DNA of 64,000 bases from Leuctra nigra (Eukaryota; Arthropoda; Insecta; Plecoptera; Leuctridae), in the NCBI GenBank assembly GCA_934045905.1, contig OW203769.1:22785705-22849704 (forward strand). The letters run 5' to 3'. Shown in pieces: positions 20,801 to 32,800 of this stretch (positions are counted from its first letter, which is position 1; each line of letters starts with the position of its first letter). The notes below the pieces were generated by a model. The model did not search any database. It had not been told where the DNA came from and saw nothing but the letters and a program-made list of their open reading frames with translations. The position numbers and the translations under genes are program-made.

Positions 20801-23800
20801 TGTGTGTACAGTCTATTCTCCCAATATTTTTAGTGATGCGCAACTTTATCTTTAAATATGCACAATATTGCAGTGATTTTCAACCGGTAAACGTTGTATT
20901 TACAAGACGGAAAAACCATTTAGAATTAAAAAATCTAACCCCAATAAATAACATTTTTTAGAAAGCGTGATTTTGGTTCTACAATTCACGTATTGAGTGA
21001 TCCTTATTGAACAGCCCTGAATAAAATCGGCTTCTTTCTCTCAATTTTCATTTGCTTCTTCAGCAGCTCTTTAACACGAGGTTGGTAAAGCCTGAATTAC
21101 AAGGTTCAAGTTTCCTTGAAGGGGTTGAATTCAACCCTTGATTTCAAGGAAACTTGAAAGAGAATTTGAACGATTTAATGTTTATTGTTGATTGAAGTTG
21201 CAGTAAAATTAACAATTGGTGGAATAATTTCAAGACTTAAAAGAAAATAGGACATGTTCTAATTGAAAAGGCTGAAGATGTCTTGAATTCAACCCTTGAT
21301 TTCAAGGAAACTTGAAAGACCATTTAAACGATTTAATGTTTATTGATGATTGAAGTTGCAGTGAAATTAACAATTGGTGGAAGTATTTCAAGACTTAAAA
21401 AGAAAATAGGACATGTTCTAATTGAAAAGGCTGAGGAGAGGAGATGTCTTGAATTCAATACTGGAAACGTGTCAAATGCTTCAATGTTTTCATTTAGACG
21501 ATTCAAGTCTTGAAATCAACCCCCTTGAAAGGGTTGAATTCAAGGAAACTTGAATCGTGTAATTCAGTCTTAATTCACTAACCGGCGACGCCTCTATGAC
21601 ATGAATCTTGTCCGTCTCGGGCGTCGAACTGAAGGACTCTCCAATGGGCGTGAGACGTCGCGTGGTGGGCGGGGCCTGCGCGAGCGACGTCGGCGCATTC
21701 TGTTGTCGGAATCCCAGCAGCGCCTTGTTGAGCTCGCGCAGGATGTTGTCCTCTTCGAACTGGCTCATGGGTAGTTTCATGTAGTTCTCGGCGTCCATGC
21801 AGCACACCGCCACCTGTCACATAAGTACTCGTCACTCGAACTGGCTCATGGGTAGTTTCATGCAGTTCTCCGCGTCCATGCAGCACACCGCCACCTGTCA
21901 CATAAGTACTCGTCACTCGAACTGGCTCATGGGTAGTTTCATGTAGTTCTCCGCGTCCATGCAGCACACCGCCACCTGTCACATAAGTACTCGTCACTCG
22001 AACTGGCTCATGGGTAGTTTCATGTAGTTCTCCGCGTCCATGCAGCACACCGCCACCTGTCACATAAGTACTCGTCACTCGAACTGGCTCATGGGTAGTT
22101 TCATGTAGTTCTCCGCGTCCATGCAGCACACCGCCACCTGTCACATAAGTACTCGTCACTGAGCACTCGAACTGGCTCATTGGTAGATATGATTGAACAT
22201 TTAAAGTAGTACCATCGATAGTCCACGTAATTCAAGTCAGTGACGAACAATTATTAAATTGCAAATCAATGAAATAAATATTTTACAACCATATTTTGCA
22301 TTGTTGATGAATATCATAAGATTACTTTGTAGAAATACGATATTTTATAAAGAATTTACAATTATTTTAATTAATTTCATGCAGTACGAATTAAGTACTT
22401 GATTTGATTTTAAGTAGTTTCTAGTAGAAACTGGCTAAATTAGGGTATTATTCTTGAATATCTCTTTATTTAATCCCGTACCCCCACATTTTTAAACGGC
22501 TAAAATATTGAAAAAAAATCGGCCTTTAAAATGAAATCAATATTTTTACCTTGTAGTTTATATTACGATTTCCACAGAAGATATAAGTGTAATTTTGAAG
22601 CTTCACCATGTTTATTATGGGTAATTTCAAGATTTCCTTTTAAGATATCTCTTAAATAATTCCCGACATGTTTTTCTTTTCGTATTTGCAAATGGTATTG
22701 CTTGAGGCATATTTGAGGAAAATTTGAAGCATTTCTATTTAACAAGGACTTTTGGTGGAAGTACTTTAATAACAGCTGACGGGCAGATAGGTAATTATAG
22801 GTGTACATTTTATTTTATTATATTTGTAGGAAGCACAATAAACTTAAGAAAAAATATGCAGTGATAAAAATGTCTTCTTCTACATTAAAAAAATAATCCA
22901 GTAAAGGTACACGTAAATAGTTAAGGACCTGTTTTAGAGTGTCTATAATTTAAAAAAAATCTAATATGGGAAATGCTTTTTTATTCCTAAAGCCCCATTT
23001 ACACGGTGCAATTTCTTCAACAACTTCTGTGTAACATTCCCATTTTTCAAACAATTGTGTATTTACACGACGCAACTTTCTTTCACAGAACTTAAAACAT
23101 GTTCTATAATTTCCATTCAAGAAGTGTGACACAGAAGTGTGGTACAGAAGTTGAGCAAGAAATTGCACCACGTAAATGGGGCTAAGAAGAAGAGGGTCGA
23201 AATTCAATTTCTCAATTTTAGTTGCACATTATTTGAAAACATTGTATCTAATCAAGCTCCACCAATTATATTGATATAGTTCTCATACAATGACTCATGT
23301 CACCATTACAAAATTATGATTGGGTGAAGGCAGAATTACCGGCTTTTGCGTTCACCTCAGGTATTGAAATGGACATCGGGTCTTCTGCTTTTGAGAAACA
23401 GACATATCCTTGTGATGAAGCGCCATTTGGCCACTTGAGCAGAACTTGAACTTGTACGTCATGATTGTTAGTTCTAACTTACCAGTTGTGGTTCTGTGAT
23501 TGGCTCGAAAGTGGCCTTGAACCGTGGATCATGGATACGAGACACTTGTAGCAGGCCGTCGATCATCAACACCTCATTATCTTCCAGAGCCTCAACACTT
23601 GGCAACACCGCCAGCAGCTCGGGCTTCGTGCAGAACTGAATACACTCCTGCAACATTCGGCAACATTGCAGATGGAACCGATTTCTATGAGAGCCACTGC
23701 GTTCGGAATAAGTCGCAAAAATATTACAAAATTGCAGTTACTACTTCAACATTATTGAGTATTTATAGCAATTTTGTTTAAGTTTTGGTAAAGTTTCTAT

Positions 23801-26800
23801 GCAATGAAAATTATTGGAGTTGGCGTTTGAATGATTTTCTTTATGAATCGGTTCGTATAAAACGATTCTTTTATATGTACCTTATTTTTATACGTACTCT
23901 ATTTAATGTTTATAGCATTACTTGATTGCACAAATTGAATCCAAAGACTACAAACTCAATTATTACCATTTTCAGGGATCCCATTGTTATTGACAAAGTT
24001 TGTATTCGTCCAGTTTAGGTACTATGTAACATTTGTAAGACATTTCTTGAGTTTGCGGGACCACAGTAGGTGCATTTTCTCATTTACATTCATTTATGGC
24101 AATGTGGATGAGAGGGTGAAGACAAGGACGGCGCCAGGGATGTTTGCTATAGGGGGTGCAACGAGTGGCGAGGTATTATTGTGTGAGGGTTGTTGAAACC
24201 ACCACCTGAACTCCTGACTCATCCCCACCTGCACTCCTGACTCATCCCCACCTGCGATGTTCCGTCACTGAGCACGTGGCCACCAACACGACTACTGGCG
24301 AAACATATCCTCATGGCGGTCGCATCGGCTCGGTCGATACGTCCCTCGTGCTTGATAGTTAGCGGACACAACGGTAGATTGCACTCCAACCAGTCGTCTA
24401 TCGTAAGCCAATCCCTGCTCGACATCACCTGCAAGCAAGTCACGAATTAGCGCTAGCGTGCCGCACATTCTACTTGACCACGTATTAGCGCCAGCGTGCC
24501 ACACATTCTACTTGACCAGGTATTAGCGCCAGCGTGCCGCACATGCTACTTGACCAGGTATAAGCGCCAGCGTGCCGCACATTCTACTTGACCAGGTATT
24601 AGCGCCAGCGTGCCTCACATTCTACTTGGGCAGGTATTAGCGCCAGCGTGCCCTTGACCAGGTATTAGCGCCAGCATGCCGCACATTCTACTTGGGCAGG
24701 CATTAGCGCCAGCGTGCCACACATTCTACTTGGCCAGGTATTAGCGCCAGCGTGCCGCACATTCTACTTGACCAGGTATTAGCGCCAGCGTGCCACACTA
24801 TCTACTTGGCCAGGTATTAGCGCCAGCATTCCGCACATTCTACTTGACCAGGTATTAGCGCCAGCGTGCCATACATTCTACTTGACCAGGTAGTAGCGCA
24901 GCGTGCCACACATTCTACTTGACCAGGTATTAGCGCCAGCATGCCACACATTCTACTTGGGCAGGTATTAGCGCCAGCGTGCCACACATTCTACTTGACC
25001 AGGTATTAGCGCCAGCATTCCGCACATGCTACTTGGGCAGGTATTAGCGCCAGCGTGCCGCACATTCTACTTGACCAGGTATTAGCGCCAGCGTGCCACA
25101 CATTCTACTTGACCAGGTATTAGCGCCAGCGTGCCACACATTCTTCTTGACCAGGTATTAGCGCCAGCGTGCCCGACATTCTACTTGACCAGGTATTAGC
25201 GCCAGCGTGCCATACATTCTACTTGACCAGGTATTAGCGCCAGCGTGCCACACATTCTACTTGACCAGGTATTAGCGCCACGTGCCACACATTCTACTTG
25301 GCCAGGTATTAGCGCCAGCGTGCCGCACATTCTACTTGGGCTGGTATTAGCGCCAGCATGCCACACATTCTACTTGGGCAGGTATTAGCGCCAGCGTGCC
25401 ACACATTCTACTTGTACAGGTATTAGCGCCAGCATTTCGCACATGCTACTTGGGCAGGTATTAGCGCCAGCGTGCCTCACATTCTACTTGACCAGGTATT
25501 AGCGCCAGCGTGCCACACATTCTACTTGACCAGGTATTAGCGCCAGCGTGCCACACATTCTACTTGACCAGGTATTAGCGCCAGCGTGCCGAACATTCTA
25601 CTTGACCAGGTATTAGCGCCAGCGTGCCATACATTCTACTTGACCAGGTATTAGCGCCAGCGTGCCACACATTCTACTTGACCAGGTATTAGCGCCACGT
25701 GCCACACATTCTACTTGGCCAGGTATTAGCGCCAGCATGCCGCACATTCTACTTGACCAGGTATTAGCGCCAGCATGCCACACATTCTACTTGACCAGGT
25801 ATTAGCGCCAGCGTGCCACACATTCTACTTGACCACGTATTAGCGCCAGCGTGCCACACATTCTACTTGACCAGGTAAAAGCGCCAGTATGCCGCACATT
25901 CTACTTAGCCAGGTATTAGAGCCAGCGTGCCGCACATTCTACTTGACCAGGTATTAGCGCCAGCGTGCCACACATTCTACTTGACCACGTATTAGCGCCA
26001 GCATGCCACACATTCTACTTGACCAGGTAGTAGCGCAGCGTGCCACACATTCTACTTGACCAGGTATTAGCGCCAGCATGCCACACATTCTACTTGACCA
26101 GGTATTAGCGCCAGCGTGCCACACATTCTACTTGACCAGGCATTAGCGCCAGCGTGCCATACATTCTACTTGACCAGGTATTAGCGCCAGTGTGCCGCAC
26201 ATTCTACTTGACCAGGTATTAGCGCCAGTGTGCCGCACATTCTACTTGACCAGGTATTAGCGCCAGCATGCCACACATTCTACTTGACCATTTATTAGCG
26301 CCAGCGTGCCCGACATTCTACTTGACCAGGTATTAGCGCCAGCGTGCCACACATTCTACTTGACTAGGTAGTAGTGCCAGCATGCCACACATTCTACTTG
26401 ACCAGGTATTAGCGCCAGCGTGACACACATTCTACTTGACCAGGTAGTATTGCCAGCATGCCACACATTCTACTTGACCAGGTATTAGCGCCAGCGTGCC
26501 ACACATTCTACTTGACCAGGTATTAGCGCCAGCGTGCCGCACATTCTACTTGACCAGGTATTAGCGCTAGCGTGCCACACATTCTTCTTGACCAGGGATT
26601 AGCGCCAGCGTGCCGCACATTCTACTTGACCAGGTATTAGCGCCAGCGTGCCGCACATTCTACTTGGGCAGGTATTTGCGCCAGCGTGCCATACATTCTA
26701 CTTGACCAGGTAGTAGCGCAAGCGTGCCGCACATTCTTCGTGACCAGGTAGTAGCGCCAGCGTGCCGCACATTCTACTTGGGCAGGTATTAGCGCCAGCG

Positions 26801-29800
26801 TGCCGCACATTCTACTTGACCAGGTATTAGCGCCATCGTGCCTCACATTCTACTTGGCCAGGTATTAGCGCCAGCGTGCCACACATTCTACTTGGCCAGG
26901 TATTAGCGCCAGCGTGCCACACATTCTACTTGACCAGGTAGTAGCGCCAGCGTGCCGCACATTCTACTTGACCAGGTAGTAGCGCTAGCGTGCCGCACAT
27001 TCTACTTGACCAGGTATTAGCGCCAGTGTGCCACACATTCTACTTGACCAGGTATTAGCGCCAGCATGCCACACATTCTACTTGACTAGGTATTAGCGCC
27101 AGCATGCCACACATTCTACTTGACCAGGTATTAGCGCCAGTATGCCGCACATTCTACTTGACCAGGTATTAGCGCCAGCGTGCCACACATTCTACTTGAC
27201 CAGGCATTAGCGCCAGCGTGCCATACATTTTACTTGGCCAGGTATTAGCGCCTGCATGCCCGACATTCTACTTGACCAGGTATTAGCGCCAGCGTGCCAT
27301 ACATTCTACTTGACCAGGTATTAGCGCCAGTATGCCGCACATGCTACTTGGGCAGGTATTAGCGCCAGTGTGCCGCACATTCTACTTGACCAGGTATTAG
27401 CGCCAGCATGCCACACATTCTACTTGACCATTTATTAGCGCCAGCGTGCCACACATTCTACTTGACCAGGTATTAGCGCCAGCATGCCACACATTCTACT
27501 TGACCAGGTATTAGCGCCAGCGTGCCATACATTCTACTTGACCAGGTATTAGCGCCAGCGTGCCACACATTCTACTTGGCCAGGTATTAGCGCCAGCGTG
27601 CCACACATTTTACTTGCCCAGGTATTAGCGCCAACGTGCCGCACATTCTATGTGGCCAGGTATTAGCGCCAGCGTGCCACACATTCTACTTGGCCAGGTA
27701 TTAGCGCCAGCGTGCCATACATTCTACTTGGGCAGGTATTAGCGCCAGCGTGCCGCACATTCTACTTGACCAGGTATAAGCGCCAGCGTGCCACACATTC
27801 TACTTGACTAGGTTTTAGCGCCAGAGTGCCGCACATTCTACTTGACCAGGTATTAGCGCCAGCGTGCCACACATTCTACTTGACTAGGTATTAGCGCCAG
27901 CGTGCCGCACATTCTACTTGGGCAGGTATTAGCGCCAGCGTGCCGCACATTCTACTTGGCCAGGTATTAGCGCCAGCGTGCCACACATTCTACTTGACCA
28001 GGTATTAGCGCCAGCGTGCCACACATTCTACTTGGCCAGATATTAGCGCCAGCGTGCCATACATTCTACTTGACCAGGTATTAGCGCCAGCGTGCCACAC
28101 ATTCTACTTGGCCAGGTATTAGCGCCAGCGTGCCAAACATTCTACTTGACCAGGTATTAGCGCCAGCGTGCGCAAATTCTACTTGACCAGGTATTAGCGC
28201 CAGCGTGCCGCACATTCTACTTGACCAGGTATTAGCGCCAGCGTGCCATACATTCTACTTGACCAGGTATTAGCGCCAGCGTGCCGCACATTCTACTTGA
28301 CCAGGTATTAGCGCCAGCGTGCCACACATTCTACTTGGCCAGGTATTAGCGCCAGCGTGCCACACATTTTACTTGCCCAGGTATTAGCGCCAACGTGCCG
28401 CACATTCTATGTGGCCAGGTATTAGCGCCAGCGTGCCACACATTCTACTTGGCCAGGTATTAGCGCCAGCGTGCCATACATTATACTTGACCAGGTATTA
28501 GCGCCAGCATGCCACACATTCTACTTGACCATTTATTAGCGCCAGCGTGCCCGACATTCTACTTGACCAGGTATTAGCGCCAGCGTGCCGCACATTTTAC
28601 TTGGCCAGGTATTAGCGCCAGCGTGCCACACATTCTACTTGGGCAGGTATTAGCGCCAGCGTGCCGTACATTCTACTTGGGCAGGTATTACCGCCAGCGT
28701 GCCATACATTCTACTTGACCAGGTATTAGCGCCAGCGTGCCACACATTCTACTTGGCCAGGTATTAGCGCCAGCGTGCCATACATTCTACTTGACCAGGT
28801 ATTAGCGCCAGCGTGCCGCAAATTCTACTTTACCAGGTATTAGCGCCAGCGTACCGCACATTCTACTTGACCAGGTATTAGCGCCAGCGTGCCATACATT
28901 CTACTTGACCAGGTATTAGCGCCAGCGTGCCGCACATTCTACTTGGGCAGGTATTAGCGCCAGTATGCCGCACATTCTTCTTGACCAGGTATTAGCGCCT
29001 GCATGCCACACATTCTACTTGACCAGGTATTAGCGCCTGCATGCCACACATTCTACTTGGCCAGGTATTAGCGCCAGCGTGCCATACATTCTACTTGACC
29101 AGGTATTAGCGCCAGCGTGCCGCAAATTCTACTTGACCAGGTATTAGCGCCAGCGTGCCGCACATTCTACTTGGGCAGGTATTAGCGCCAGTATGCCGCA
29201 CATTCTACTTGACCAGGTATTAGCGCCAGCGTGCCACACATTCTACTTGACCAGGTATTAGCGCCAGCATGCCACACATTCTACTTGACCAGGTATTAGC
29301 GCCAGCGTGCCACACATTCTACTTGGGCAGGTATTACCGCCAGCGTGCCACACATTCTACTTGACCAGGTATTAGCGCCAGCGTGCCGCACATTCTACTT
29401 GACCAGGTAGTAGCGCCAGTGTGCCACACATTCTACTTGACCAGGTATTAGCGCCAGCGTGCCGCACATTCTACTTGGGCTGGTATTAGCGCCAGCGTGC
29501 CACACATTCTACTCGGCCAGGTATTAGCGCCAGCGTGCCTCACATTCTACTTGGGCAGGTATTAGCGCCAGCGCGCCACACTATCTACTTGGGCAGGTAT
29601 TAGCGGCAGCGTGCCGCACATTCTACTTGGGCAGGTATTAGCGCCAGCGTGCCGCACATTCTACTTGGGCATGTATTAGCGCCAGCGTGCCACACATTCT
29701 ACTCGGCCAGGTATTAGCGCCAGCGTGCCTCACATTCTACTTGGGCAGGTATTAGCGCCAGCGTGCCACACTTTCTACTTGGCCAGGTATTAGCGCCAGC

Positions 29801-32800
29801 GTGCCCGACATTCTACTTGACCAGGTATTAGCGGCAGCGTGCCGCACATTCTACTTGGGCAGGTATTAGCGCCAGCGTGCCGCACATTCTACTTGGGCAT
29901 GTATTAGCGCCAGCGTGCCGCACATTCTACTCGGCCAGGTATTAGCGCCAGCGTGCCTCACATTCTACTTGGGCAGGTATTAGCGCCAGCGTGCCACACT
30001 TTCTACTTGGCCAGGTATTAGCGCCAGCGTGCCCGACATTCTACTTGACCAGGTATTAGCGCCAGCGTGCCACACTTTCTACTTGGCCAGGTATTAGCGC
30101 CAGCGTGCCCGACATTCTACTTGACCAGGTAGTAGCGCAAGCGTGCCGCACATTCTACTTGACCAGGTAGTAGCGCCAGCGTGCCGCACATTCTACTTGA
30201 CCAGGTATTAGCGCCAGCGTGTCACACATTCTACTTGACCAGGTATTAGCGCCAGCGTGCCGCACATTCTACTTGACCAGGTATTAGCGCCAGCGTGCCA
30301 CACATTCTACTTGACCAGGTAGTAGCGCCAGCGTGCCGCACATTCTACTTGACCAGGTAGTAGCGCCAGCATGCCACACATTCTACTTGACCAGGTAGTA
30401 GCGCCAGCATGCCACACATTCTACTTGACCAGGTATTAGCGCCAGCGTGCCACACATTCTACTTGACCAGGTAGTAGTGCCAGCATGTCACACATTCTAC
30501 TTGACCAGGTATTTGCGCCAGCGTGCCACACATTCTACTTGACCAGGTAGTAGTGCCAGCATGCCACACATTCTACTTGACCAGGTATTAGCGCCAGTAT
30601 GCCACACATTCTACTTGACCAGGTATTAGCGCCAGCGTGCCGCACATTCTACTTGGGCAGGAATTAGCGCCAGCATGCCACACATTCTACTTGACCAGGT
30701 ATTAGCGCCAGCGTGCCACACATTCTACTTGACCAGGTAGTAGTGCCAGTATGCCGCACATTCTACTTGACCAGGTAGTAGTGCCAGCATGTCACACATT
30801 CTACTTGACCAGGTATTTGCGCCAGCGTGCCACACATTCTACTTGACCAGGTAGTAGTGCCAGCATGCCACACATTCTACTTGACCAGGTATTAGCGCCA
30901 GTATGCCACACATTCTACTTGACCAGGTAGTAGTGCCAGCATGTCACACATTCTACTTGACCAGGTATTTGCGCCAGCGTGCCACACATTCTACTTGACC
31001 AGGTAGTAGTGCCAGCATGCCACACATTCTACTTGACCAGGTATTAGCGCCAGTATGCCACACATTCTACTTGACCAGGTATTAGCGCCACGTGCCACAC
31101 ATTCTACTTGGCCAGGTATTAGCGCCAGCGTGCCGCACATTCTACTTGACCAGGTATTAGCGCCAGCGTGCCGCACATTCAACTTGGGCAGGTATTAGTG
31201 CCAGCATGCCACACATTCTACTTGGGCAGGTATTAGCGCCAGCGTGCCACACATTCTACTTGACCAGGTATTAGCGCCAGCGTGCCACACATGCTACCTG
31301 ACCAGGTATTAGCGTCAGCGTGCCTCACATTCTACTTGACCAGGTATTAGCGCCAGCGTGCCGCACATTCTACTTGACAAGGAATTAGCGCCAGCGTGCC
31401 GCACATTCTACTTGGGCAGGTATTAGCGCCAGCGTGCCGCACATTCTACTTGGGCAGGCATTAGCGCCAGCTTGCCACACATTCAACTTGGGCAGGTATT
31501 AGCGCCAGCGTGCCACACATTCTACTTGACCAGGTAGTAGTGCCAGCGTGCCGCACTATCTACTTGGCCAGGTATTAGCGTCAGCGTGCCTCACATTCTA
31601 CTTAGCCAGGTATTAGCGCCAGCGTGCCGCACATTCTACTTGCCCAGGTATTAGCGCCAACGTGCCGCACATTCTATGTGGCCAGGTATTAGCGCCAGCG
31701 TGCCACACATTCTACTTGGCCAGGTATTAGCGCCAGCGTGCCATACATTATACTTGACCAGGTATTAGCGCCAGCATGCCACACATTCTACTTGACCATT
31801 TATTAGCGCCAGCGTGCCCGACATTCTACTTGACCAGGTATTAGCGCCAGCGTGCCGCACATTTTACTTGGCCAGGTATTAGCGCCAGCGTGCCACACAT
31901 TCTACTTGACCAGGTAGTAGTGCCAGCGTGCCGCACTATCTACTTGGCCAGGTATTAGCGTCAGCGTGCCACACATTCTACTTGGCCAGGTATTAGCGCC
32001 AGCGTGCCACACATTTTACTTGCCCAGGTATTAGCGCCAACGTGCCGCACATTCTATGTGGCCAGGTATTAGCGCCAGCGTGCCACACATTCTACTTGGC
32101 CAGGTATTAGCGCCAGCGTGCCATACATTATACTTGACCAGGTATTAGCGCCAGCATGCCACACATTCTACTTGACCATTTATTAGCGCCAGCGTGCCCG
32201 ACATTCTACTTGACCAGGTATTAGCGCCAGCGTGCCGCACATTTTACTTGGCCAGGTATTAGCGCCAGCGTGCCACACATTCTACTTGGGCAGGTATTAG
32301 CGCCAGCGTGCCGTACATTCTACTTGGGCAGGTATTACCGCCAGCGTGCCATACATTCTACTTGACCAGGTATTAGCGCCAGCGTGCCACACATTCTACT
32401 TGGCCAGGTATTAGCGCCAGCGTGCCATACATTCTACTTGACCAGGTATTAGCGCCAGCGTGCCGCAAATTCTACTTTACCAGGTATTAGCGCCAGCGTA
32501 CCGCACATTCTACTTGACCAGGTATTAGCGCCAGCGTGCCATACATTCTACTTGACCAGGTATTAGCGCCAGCGTGCCGCACATTCTACTTGGGCAGGTA
32601 TTAGCGCCAGTATGCCGCACATTCTTCTTGACCAGGTATTAGCGCCTGCATGCCACACATTCTACTTGACCAGGTATTAGCGCCTGCATGCCACACATTC
32701 TACTTGGCCAGGTATTAGCGCCAGCGTGCCATACATTCTACTTGACCAGGTATTAGCGCCAGCGTGCCGCAAATTCTACTTGACCAGGTATTAGCGCCAG

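Noticed and set aside
21578..22180. 200-codon minus-strand ORF through the 81-bp array
   Set aside because: It is in a different frame from exon 7 and arises only because 81 is a multiple of 3. The repeated peptide has no meaning outside the array.
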